The translations under genes were made by a program, and so were the position numbers. A stretch of 64,000 nucleotides of DNA, taken from the NCBI GenBank assembly GCA_016717595.1, contig JADKFE010000007.1:62001-126000 (forward strand). The letters run 5' to 3'. Positions 9,516-18,082 of the stretch are shown one piece after another. Position 1 is the stretch's first letter; every line of letters starts with the position of its first letter. This DNA comes from Deltaproteobacteria bacterium. GTDB taxonomy: Bacteria > Myxococcota_A > UBA796 > CAJQPC01. The notes beneath the pieces are model-generated. The model worked only from the letters and a program-made list of their open reading frames with translations. It was not told where the DNA came from and made no database searches.

Positions 9516-10916
9516 TCAGTAGAGCTGGAGGCGGTGGAAGGTGCCGTTGCTGCCGGTGCCGACATACAGCCAGCCGTCGCCGGACACCGTACACGAGCCG
9601 TTGTTGCCGTGATCTGAGGGCAGCTCGGCGATGGCCTTCCAGGTGTTCGTGGCGACGGTGTACTGGTACATGGTGGTGCCGTCGAAGCCGCCCGCGGCGT
9701 AGATGTGGCCTGAGCGATCCGAGCAGAAGATGTCGTTGAGCTGGGTCTCGGGGTGGCTGGCCATCACGGAGGCGGTCTTGGTGGTGAGGTCAAACTTGTA
9801 CAGATTTACTTTGTCATAGGCCCCGAAGAAGATCGCCCGTGTGATCGGGTCATACCCCAGCCGCGTCTCGTACTGGCTGCCGTAGCCCGTGGTGGTGTAG
9901 GTGAGGGCGCCGGTGACGGTGTCGTACTCGACGAGCTGTCCGCTGCTCGTGTGGCCGTACACCACGCCAAACTCGTCGGACTCCGTCATGTTGAGGTCGT
10001 CACCGCCGGAGATCGCCGTCACCGTCGTCCAGGTGTCTGTGGCCGGCGTGTACTGGTAGACGTTGCTGTTGCGGATCATGTACAGATCTTCGCCGACCGG
10101 CGCCATGGAGGTCCAAGGCGCGGAGTACGGCGCGGAAGCGGACAGCGTCGTCCAGGTGCCCGCGTATACGTCGTACTTCTGGCCTGTGGCGTCATACATG
10201 TTGAACAGGTATTGTTCGCCGGCGAAGTGGTAGCTCTGTAACGAGTATGTCGGCTCCGTTGGGGTGGCGAGGGTCTCCCACGCCGAGCCAGTGACGCCGG
10301 AGAAGCTCGTCAAGCAGCGCTCATAGAACCTGGCGTCGGTGTCGTCGCAGTCGGTGTTGTCCGCGGTGTAGCCCGAAGGCAGCTCGCAGGCGAGCAGGGT
10401 CACCTCGGCGTCACCGTAGCCGTCCTCGTCGGCGTCGGCGTACCAGGTGAGCGGGTCGATGGCGTCCTCATCCACGTCGGTGTCACAGTCGTTGTCGAGG
10501 CCGTCACAGAACTCCGCGGCGTTGGGATACACCCCGGCGTCTCCGTCATCGCAGTCGTCACCGTTGGCGATCGCCCCCGTCGGCGCCTCGCAGGCCAGCG
10601 TGGCCGAGGCCGGATCGCCGAAGGTGTCGTTGTCGGCGTCGGTGTACCAGGTCGCGGCGTCTGTGGCGTCGGTGTCGATGACGCTGTCGCAGTTGTTGTC
10701 GATCCCATCACAGAGCTCTTCAGCGCTGGGGTTGATCGCGGCGTTCTGATCGTCACAGTCCTCTGTGGAGGGGGAGCCGTCGCCGTCGGCGTCAATCTCC
10801 TCGGCGCCGCTGTCGTCGGTGCCGCTGTCGTCAACGCCGCTGTCATCGGTGGGGGCGTCATCTTTGCAGGCGGCGAGGAGGAGCAGAAGTGGAAGAGAGA
10901 GGGTGTAGGTTCGCAT
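9516..10916 (-). CDS. MopE-repeat lipoprotein with Kelch-like propeller domain, paralogue A
   Basis: A 466-residue lipoprotein (SLPLLLLLAACKDD). Start ATG at 10916 is preceded by GGAG 7 nt away. The N-terminal part has about three MopE units (EDCDDQNAAINPSAEELCDG, then DCDDGDAGVYPNAAEFCDG, then a half unit). The C-terminal 240 residues form a propeller-like domain with repeated W-T and Y-x-Y-x-P patterns (YDVYAGTWTTLSASAPY, YQYTPATDTWTTVTAISGG, YQYTVATNTWKAIAEL), as in Kelch-type proteins. The next gene on the same strand, upstream, is a close paralogue sharing this domain almost residue for residue. No ligand is known; surface binding is inference. Confidence 0.75.
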   Translation of the reverse strand: MRTYTLSLPLLLLLAACKDDAPTDDSGVDDSGTDDSGAEEIDADGDGSPSTEDCDDQNAAINPSAEELCDGIDNNCDSVIDTDATDAATWYTDADNDTFGDPASATLACEAPTGAIANGDDCDDGDAGVYPNAAEFCDGLDNDCDTDVDEDAIDPLTWYADADEDGYGDAEVTLLACELPSGYTADNTDCDDTDARFYERCLTSFSGVTGSAWETLATPTEPTYSLQSYHFAGEQYLFNMYDATGQKYDVYAGTWTTLSASAPYSAPWTSMAPVGEDLYMIRNSNVYQYTPATDTWTTVTAISGGDDLNMTESDEFGVVYGHTSSGQLVEYDTVTGALTYTTTGYGSQYETRLGYDPITRAIFFGAYDKVNLYKFDLTTKTASVMASHPETQLNDIFCSDRSGHIYAAGGFDGTTMYQYTVATNTWKAIAELPSDHGNNGSCTVSGDGWLYVGTGSNGTFHRLQLY

Positions 10917-10941
10917 CGTGCGGCTCCAGGGTTGAGGGCTT

Positions 10942-10947
10942 ATCATA
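10942..10947 (-). promoter_or_regulatory. Probable -10 element of paralogue A
   Basis: On the minus strand this reads TATGAT, 25 nt ahead of the start codon at 10916. This matches the short leader seen at several other exported-protein genes here. No convincing -35 is seen. Confidence 0.3.
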
Positions 10948-10973
10948 CCCTCCGCCGCCTTGGACGGCGGGGC

Positions 10974-11009
10974 CTCCCGGGCAGAGACCTTCGTGTCTCT
11001 GCCCGGGAG
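10974..11009. terminator. Perfect 15-bp hairpin between the two MopE/Kelch paralogues
   Basis: CTCCCGGGCAGAGAC at 10974-10988 is followed by a 6-nt loop and its exact reverse complement at 10995-11009. It lies 17 nt past the stop of the upstream minus-strand gene and before the promoter of the downstream one. It has no T run, so it may be a Rho-dependent end, an mRNA-stabilising hairpin or a protein site. Confidence 0.5.
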
Positions 11010-11025
11010 CACCCCGAGGACGCGC

Positions 11026-13150
11026 CTAATAGAGCTGGAGCCGGTAGAACGTAAGGTTACCGCCGGTGCCGACATAGAGCCAGCCGTCGCCGGACACCGT
11101 ACACGAGCCGTTGTTGCCGTGGTCCGAGGGCAAGCTGGCGATGGCCTTCCAGGCGCCCGTCGACACGGTGTACTGGTACATCGTCGTGCCGCTCGTAGGC
11201 GCCGGCGGCGTAGATGTGCCCGGAGCGGTCGGAGCAGAAGATGTCGTTGAGCTGGCTCTCAGGGTGGCTGGCCATCACCGTGACCTTCTTCGTGGTCAGG
11301 TCAAATTTGTAGAGGTTGTTGGCGTTGTAGGCGCCGAAGAAGATCGCCCGGGTGCCAGGGTCATACCCCAGCCGCGTCTCGTACTGGCTCCCATAGCCGG
11401 TGGTGGTGTAGGTGAGCGTGCCGGTGTTCGTGTCGTACTCGACGATCTGCCCGCTCGACGTGTGTCCGTACACCACACCAAACTCGTCGGACTCGGTCAT
11501 GTTGAGGTCGTCACCGCCGCTGATGGCCGTCGCCGTCGTCCAGGTGTCTGTGGCGGGGGTGTATTTGTAGACGTTGCTGTTGCGGATCATGTACAGATCT
11601 TCGCCAACGGGCGCCATTGACGTCCAAGCGTTAGAGTACGGCGCTGAGGCGCTCAGCGTCGTCCAGGTGCCCGCGTTGACGTCGTATCGCTGCCCGGTGG
11701 CGTCGTACATGTTGAAGAGATACTGCTCACCAGCATAGTGGTAGCTCTGTAAGGAGTAAGTGTACTCGCCGCTGGCCGTGAGGGTCTGCCAAGTCGAGCC
11801 GGTGACGCCGGAGAAGTTGGTGAAGCAGGTGTCAAAGATCTTGGCGTTGTTGTCGTCGCAGTCGGTGTCGTCGAAGGAGTAGCCCGAGGGCAGCTCACAG
11901 GACTCGACGGTGCTGTCCGCGTTGCCGTAGCCGTCGTTGTCCGCGTCCTCGAAGAAGAGCTCCGCGTCGGTGGCGTCCTCGTCAATCGTGCTGTCGCAGT
12001 CGTTGTCTACGTCGTCACAGAACTCCGGCGCGCCGGGGTAGACGCCGTCGTCGCTGTCATCACAGTCGGCGCTGTTGGCGATGGTGCCGCTGGGCGCGTC
12101 GCAGGCCTTGGTGGCGGTGCTGGCGTCGCCGTAGTCGTCTTTGTCGGCGTCGGTGTACCAGGTGCTCGCGTTGGTGGCGTTGTCGTCCACGACGCCGTCG
12201 CAGTCTTCATCGACGTCGTCACAGACCTCCGTGGCCGCGGGGTTGACCGTCTTGTCGGCGTCGTCACAGTCCGTCGAGTCGGCGCTGTAGCCCGTGGGCA
12301 GCGCGCAGGCCTTGGTGCTGCTGCTCTTGTCGCCGTAGCCGTCTTTGTCGGCGTCAGCGTAGTAGGTGGCGGCGTCAGCGGCGCTGTCCTCGTCCACCAC
12401 GCCGTCGCAGTTGTTGTCGAGGCTGTCGCAGAGCTCCGTGGCCGCGGGGTTCACGGCGGCGGCGTCATCGTCACAGTCCGTCGAGTCGCTGACGTAGCCC
12501 GCGGGGGCGTCACAGGCCTTGGTGGTGTTGGACACGTCGCCGTAGCTGTCGGAGTCGGCGTCGGCGTAGAAGGTGGCGGCGTCCAGCGCGGTCGCCTCGT
12601 CCACCACGCCGTCGCAGTTGTTGTCCTGCTCGTCACAGACCTCGTTCGCGGCGGGGTTCACCGCGGCGTCGCCGTCGTCACACTCCTCACAGGCGGCGTA
12701 GCGGTCGCCGTCGTTGTCGGCAAAGCCTGACGATCCGTCACAGTTGTAGTCGTTGGGGTCGGTGCAGTCGGTCTCGGCCGCGCCGGGGAAGAAGCGCGCG
12801 TCGGCGTCGTCGCAGTCGCCGCCCTCGGCCACGAAGCCCTCGGGGGCCTCACAGGCGGTCAAGGTGAGGCTGTCGGAGCCGAAGCCGTCGCGGTCACCGT
12901 CGCCGTACCAGGTGGTCAGGTCTTGGGCGTCGGTGTCGATGGCGCCGTCGCAGTTGTTGTCGATCCCGTCGCAGAGCTCCGCGGCGCTGGGGGAGATCGA
13001 GGCGTCCTCGTCGTCGCAGTCTTCAGTCGTGGGGAAGCCGTCGCCGTCCACGTCGACCTCAGCGGGGGCGCTGGTGTCGTCGGTGGGGGCGTCGTCTTTG
13101 CAGGCGGCGAGCAGGATCAGGAGAGGGAGGGAGAGGGTCGTGATGCGCAT
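11026..13150 (-). CDS. MopE-repeat lipoprotein with Kelch-like propeller domain, paralogue B, frameshifted near its end
   Basis: A lipoprotein of about 708 residues (SLPLLILLAACKDD), start ATG at 13150. It carries about seven MopE units of roughly 65 residues, alternating an acidic DCDD....NP.A.E.CD..DNNCDG segment with a YADAD.DGYGD...ACDAP.GY segment, against about three units in paralogue A. The C-terminal domain is nearly identical to paralogue A. At about 11195 the frame shifts (AAGAYERHDDVP), whereas a one-base change would read AAGAY.GTTMYQY as in A and end at the TAG at 11026 with LTFYRLQLY. The two genes share the leader CCTGGAGCCGCACGATGCG, so they are a tandem duplication that kept its ribosome site. 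Confidence 0.78.
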
Positions 13151-13218
13151 CGTGCGGCTCCAGGGGAGGGGCCGCGACCATAACCTCTGCCGCGTGGGGC
13201 TCGCTGGCTTGAATGGGC

Positions 13219-14703
13219 CTACACCGTCGCGATCTTGCCCAGACCCACCTGGGGGATGCGCCGCATCACCGTAGACTTGACGATCTCGCTGAGCACCGTG
13301 GCCCCGCCCAACATCTCCATGAGCTCTTCGCGGCCCTCCGACTTGGAGAGCTTGCGGCGGATGAGGTCGGGGCGCATGTAGAACTTGAGGTAGGCCTTGG
13401 TGCGGTAGGCCCGAAGCTGCTCGGCGGTGAAGGTCTCCGTCTCAAGCTGGGGCAAGAGCCCGCCGCCGTTCACCGTGTACTCGCGCCAGAAATCGCCGCT
13501 CACATAGCCGCGCTCTTGGCTGATCGTGTACAGATCCGTGCCGGGCAAGGCCGTGGCCACCGAGAACGACGCCCAGTCCAGGCCGATGTCGGCGGCGAAG
13601 TTCATCGTCTCTTCAACATCTTCCGGCGTGGCGTCGTAGTAGCCGATCATGCAGTAGCCGCGGGTCTCGATGCCCTCCTCGCGGGCGATGCGGAAGGCTT
13701 TACGCGTTTGATCGCGGGTGATCTGTTTGTTCATGATCTTGAGCACACGGTCCGTCCCGGCCTCGACCCCCATGTGAATCGAGCGTAGGCCGGCCTGCTT
13801 GAGCCAGCGCAGCACCTCGCGGTCTACGGTGTCGACCCGGGCGCGGATGTTGAACTTCACCTTGAGCCCGCGCTGTTGCACCAGCTCCGAGAAACGTTTC
13901 ATCCGGCGTTTGCCGATGGTGAAGGTCTCATCAAACATCACGATCTCACGGACGCCGTGCTCCTTCTCGAGAAACTCCATCTCGTCCACCACAAGCTCGG
14001 GCGAACGAAAACGCAGCTTCTCGCTGTAGACCTGGGAACAATACCCACAGTGCCAGGGGCAGCCGCGGGTGGTCACCATCGTCGCGAAGGGGCGAAGCAG
14101 GGTGAGGCAGTGGTAGCTGGGGATGTCCACCAGATCCCAGGCGGGCATGGGGTAACGGTCGATGTCTTTGGGCAAGGCCCGGGGGCCGTTGCGCACGATC
14201 GAGCCGTCTTTCATCCGCACAACCGTGCCGTCGATGCCGAGCAGGTTGTGCCCGGCCTCCAACCGCTCGCAGATCTCCAAGAAGGTCTCTTCGCCGTCGC
14301 CCACCACGGCGAGGTCGAAGCAGGGCCACGACAGGCTCTCTTCAGCGTACAGCGAGAGGTGCGGGCCGCCGAGCACGATGATCGCCTCGGGGCAGACCTC
14401 ACGGACCATCTGCGCGATCTCGATGACGGCGGGCCAGCCCAACGTCTTGGCCGTGAGCGCGACGAGCTGCGGCTTGATGTCGGCCACACGTTTGCGCCCC
14501 TCGGCGGGGAGCAGGTTCATCGCGTGCAGATCTAAGAAGTGGACGTCGTGGAAGCCGTTCTGGCGCACCCACGAGGCCAGGCCCAGCAGCGGCAACGAGG
14601 GGAAGATGCCCAGCTTCTCGGCGGCCTTCTTGGAGAGCGGCTGCTGATCGGCGGCCTCGTGGTACTTCATGAAGAGGATGCGGGTCTTCTTGGGGCTGCT
14701 CAC
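13219..14703 (-). CDS. B12-binding-domain radical SAM protein
   Basis: A 494-residue enzyme. The N-terminal 170 residues form a Rossmann-like cobalamin-binding-type domain (PQLVALTAKTLGWPAVIEIA, IIVLGGPHLSLYAEE, AVVGDGEETFLEI). The radical SAM core follows with TTRGCPWHCGYCSQVYSEKL, the CxxxCxxC that binds a 4Fe-4S cluster, then FNIRARVDTVD and GVEAGTDRVLKIMNKQI. Such enzymes generate a 5'-deoxyadenosyl radical and often methylate or rearrange unreactive carbons in lipids or natural products. The DxHxxG motif of His-on cobalamin binding is not evident. The start is GTG at 14703, with AAGGA 7 nt upstream, rather than longer upstream extensions. It is divergent from the glycosidase-like gene. 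Substrate unknown. Confidence 0.85.
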   Translation of the reverse strand: MSSPKKTRILFMKYHEAADQQPLSKKAAEKLGIFPSLPLLGLASWVRQNGFHDVHFLDLHAMNLLPAEGRKRVADIKPQLVALTAKTLGWPAVIEIAQMVREVCPEAIIVLGGPHLSLYAEESLSWPCFDLAVVGDGEETFLEICERLEAGHNLLGIDGTVVRMKDGSIVRNGPRALPKDIDRYPMPAWDLVDIPSYHCLTLLRPFATMVTTRGCPWHCGYCSQVYSEKLRFRSPELVVDEMEFLEKEHGVREIVMFDETFTIGKRRMKRFSELVQQRGLKVKFNIRARVDTVDREVLRWLKQAGLRSIHMGVEAGTDRVLKIMNKQITRDQTRKAFRIAREEGIETRGYCMIGYYDATPEDVEETMNFAADIGLDWASFSVATALPGTDLYTISQERGYVSGDFWREYTVNGGGLLPQLETETFTAEQLRAYRTKAYLKFYMRPDLIRRKLSKSEGREELMEMLGGATVLSEIVKSTVMRRIPQVGLGKIATV

Positions 14704-14773
14704 GGCCGAATCCTTGGCGTGGTGTGGGCGAGGGGGCTGCGCATGGGGGTAGAATAGCACCGTCGCCGCGAGG

Positions 14774-14816
14774 TGTGCGGTTTCACGCAGCGAAAGATCG
14801 CTATGTGCGATATCAC
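14774..14816. promoter_or_regulatory. Two near-identical 13-mers in the divergent promoter region
   Basis: TGTGCGGTTTCAC at 14774-14786 and TGTGCGATATCAC at 14804-14816 differ at two positions and are spaced 30 bp apart, three helical turns. They sit between the divergent genes starting at 14703 and 14843. The GTG...CAC symmetry suggests a dimeric regulator. Confidence 0.4.
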
Positions 14817-14842
14817 ACACCTTCACCCGCCGGAGCCCGCTG

Positions 14843-17800
14843 ATGTGCGCCCAGAATGTTCGTCTGCTCGGCCTGCTCGGCCTGCTCGGCCTCACCACCG
14901 CCTGCAAAGGTGAGCCGCCCCAAGACGACGCGCCCCAAGACACCCAGGCCCCCGACAGCCCCAGCGACGACAGCGGCGGCGACGACGACAGCGGCGGCGA
15001 CCCCAACACCCAGAGCATGAGCCTCGACGGCGACACCGTGACCGTCTCCGTCGATTCCCCGGACTCAGCCACCCGGCGCTACGTGCTCACCAGCACCCAC
15101 CCCCTGCGCGGCGCCGGAGCCCCGGCGGACGGGCGCCGGGAGGTGGTCGAAGACGCCGACGACGCCACCTTACGCTCGGGCAACCTCTTCCTCGACGCCT
15201 TCTTCGCCTTGGCCTTGGACGAGCTCGACGAGGCGAGCGTCTCGGAGATCACTGACGGCAGCTTCAACAACGGCGCGCCGGTGCCTTGTGAGTGCTGGGA
15301 GACGGGCGAGGAGTGGACCTGGGTGTGGACCCGCGACACCGCCTACGCCGTTCATCTGGGCCTCGCCTGGATCGACCCGATCCGCGCCCGGGACAGCCTG
15401 CGGTTTAAGCTCAGCGAACGAAAGGCCGCCTTGGGCGGCGGTGGGCTCACCCTCGTGCAAGACACCGGCACCGGCGGGAGCTGGCCTGTCTCAACAGACC
15501 GGGTGGTCTGGGCCTTGGGCGCGCGGGCGACCTTACGCGCCTTGCCCGAGTCCGAGCGCGCCGCCTTCGCCGAAGAGGCGCGCCTAGCCCTGCGCGCCGC
15601 CGCTGAAGCCGACCGCGAGGCCGCCTGGGACAGCGCCGATGGCCTCTACCGGGGCGAGCAGAGCTTCTTGGACTGGCGGGAGCAGTCGTACCCCGCCTGG
15701 GTCGCGGCCGACGTGGTCCACATCGGCATGTCCAAGGCCTTGAGCACCAACGTCTTGCACCTGGAGGCCCTGCGCCTGCTCGCCCAGCTCAGCGAAGAGG
15801 CGGGGCAGACCGAAGACGCCGCGCGCTACGCCGCCTGGGCCGACGCCCTGCGTGACAACATTCATGCTGCGTTCTGGCTGGAGAGCGCCGGGAGCTGGTC
15901 GACGATGTTGACCACCTCCTTAGATCCTGCGCCCGCCCAACGATTTGACGCCTTGGGCCTCTCGTTGGCGGCCTTGGCCTTGGACGAGCCCACAGCCGCC
16001 GCCCGCGCCGTGGCCGCTTACCCCCACGGCCCCTACGGCCCGCCGGTGATCTTCCCCCAAGAGCCCCAAACGCCGATCTACCACAACCGCGCCGTCTGGC
16101 CCTTCGTGACGGCCTATGTCGCCCAGGCCGGTCGGGCCGTAGGCAACGACGCTGTTGTAGACTCCGCGGGCCGCTCGCTTTTGCGTGGGGCCCTGCTCAA
16201 CCTCTCCAACATGGAGAACCTGGAGTGGCTCAGCGGCGACAACTACGTCGCCGAGGGCAGCACCTCGGGCCCCGTGGTGAACTCTCGGCGCCAGCTCTGG
16301 TCCGTCGCCGGGGCGATCTCGTTCATCGTCGGCGAGGTCTTCGGCTTGGAGCTGGCCGAGGCCGGCGTCAACCTGAGCCCGTTCTTGCCCTCGTCGTTAC
16401 GGGCGGAGTGGTTCGGCGATGAGGCTACAATCTTGTTGAACAACCTCCCGTACCGCGGGCGGCGGCTCAACCTGAGCCTGCACCTGCCCGCCGCCGGGAC
16501 GACGGGGCCCCTGGTCTTGGGGCGGGCGCTGGTGAACGGCGTGAGCCTGGACGGCGCGTTCATCTCTGAGGCGCTTCTGTCAGACGGCAGCGAGGTTGAG
16601 CTGCACCTCACCGAAGATCGCCGGGCGCCCGGCGCCCTCGCCACCCTCAGCGGCGCTGAAGCCGCCGACACCTTCACCGCGCCCCAGCCACCGACGATCT
16701 TGAGCGTCGGTGAAGACGACATCGGCGGCCTCAACCTCACCTGGGATGAGCGCGGCGAGGTGGGCGTCACGGCGACGATCTTCCGAGACGGCGTCCTCGT
16801 CGCCGAGGGCGTGCGCTTCGGGTCGTGGCGAGATGAGGACGCCGAGGGAGCGTCCAGCTCGCCTTGTTACGCCGTGATGAGCGTGTGGGAGTCCACGGGC
16901 CTCGCCAGCCACCACAGCGCGCCGGTCTGCTATTGGGGCGAGGCGGGCGGTCGGGTTCAGACCGTGAGCGCCTACGCGCTGAGCGCTGAAGGTGGGGTGT
17001 GGTCTGAGGCCCACGGCCAGACACACATCGGCGACTTTGGTGACCCGGACGAGCGCATCACCGCCTACGGCGTCAGCCCACGCTGGACGGGGGCGCACCT
17101 CCTTCAGCTCGTCGCCAGCGCGGGCGGGCCGATCAACACCGGGGTCTGCGCCGGGCTCAAGCGGGTGAGCGTGATCCGCGAAGGGGACGGCGCCGTGCTC
17201 GCCGAGGGCCCCGTGGTGATGGCCCAGAGCGGCGCCTGGGACGCCTGGCGCGACTCCAGCTTCTTGGCCGTCTCCCTCGACGCCGCCGAGCCCGTGCGTG
17301 TGGTGATCGAAGACATGGAGCAGATGTCTCTCTGGACCATTACCAGCGTTACACCGGCGGTCTCGGCGGCGGGGACGCCGCGTGTAACCACGTCAACGTC
17401 GCGGCGATGAAGCTTCTGCCCCTGGCCGGAGAGGCCGCGCCCACGGTGAGCCCCGCGGTGGCCTTAGACGGCGTAGACGACATCGACGCCGTAGACCCCG
17501 CCGCCGTGGTCAGCGCCGGGGCGGGCTTAGAGTCTTGGTCCCGAGTCGGGCTCACCTGGGACGCCGAGGCCCTCACCCTCGTGGTGAACTCCCGGGCGTT
17601 TGAGGAGGACTACGCGCCGTTTGTGCTCTATGTAGAGGCCGACGCGGGCCCCGCGGTGCCCACCACCGGCTTTGAGTACAGCGGCCTCACCCCCGCCTTG
17701 CCGTTCACGCCCACCCACTCGATCACCCTGCGCCGCCAGAGCGACAGCGGCGACGGCTTGGGGCCTTGGGCTGGGGTGTGGGCGTGGACGGGGTCGGACT

Positions 17801-18063
17801 GGTCTCAACACCTGCGGTTTGAGCCCGGCGTGACGATGTTCACCGCCGCCGACGACCACACGATCTCCGCCCGGGTGCCCTGGTCTGTGTTGGGTTCACC
17901 GGAGACCTTACGGATCGTGGGCCACGTCGTCTGGGCCCAGCCCTTTGAGGAGTGGAAGGAGCTTGTGCCCTACAACCACACCCCCTGGGCCTCAAGCGTG
18001 AGCGGCTACGCCGAGCTTGATCTCAGCGCGCCGCCCGAGGTGAGCCTCTGGACGGTGCGCTGA
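14843..18063 (+). CDS. Large lipoprotein, six-hairpin glycosidase-like with C-terminal CBM9-like domain, frameshifted
   Basis: The first frame (855 residues) has a lipoprotein signal (LLGLTTACKG) and an acidic Asp/Ser-rich linker. It then has an alpha-helical catalytic-type domain with TWVWTRDTAYAVHLGLAW and SFLDWREQSYPAW, reminiscent of (alpha/alpha)6 six-hairpin glycosidases, then beta domains. It derails after MEQMSLW near 17325. The other frame reads HYQRYTGGLGGGDAACNHVN then AAMKLLPLAG and continues to 18063 with SRVGLTWDAEALTLVVNSR, which resembles family-9 carbohydrate-binding modules. One gene of about 1070 residues is inferred. A role in extracellular polysaccharide breakdown is plausible. 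The precise glycoside hydrolase family is not identified and the catalytic acids are not assigned. Confidence 0.65.
14864..14890 (+). repeat. Three tandem copies of a 9-bp unit in the signal peptide
   Basis: CTGCTCGGC is repeated three times, encoding LLGLLGLLG, the hydrophobic core of the lipoprotein signal of the glycosidase-like gene. Slippage would lengthen or shorten the core in frame. Confidence 0.7.
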
Positions 18064-18082
18064 GCCTTTGGCGGCGGGCCAA

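Noticed and set aside
12007..13150. Periodic repeats that resemble a repeat array
   Set aside because: The period of about 190-200 bp encodes MopE units in a continuous protein. There are no uniform short repeats with unique spacers, so it is not CRISPR.
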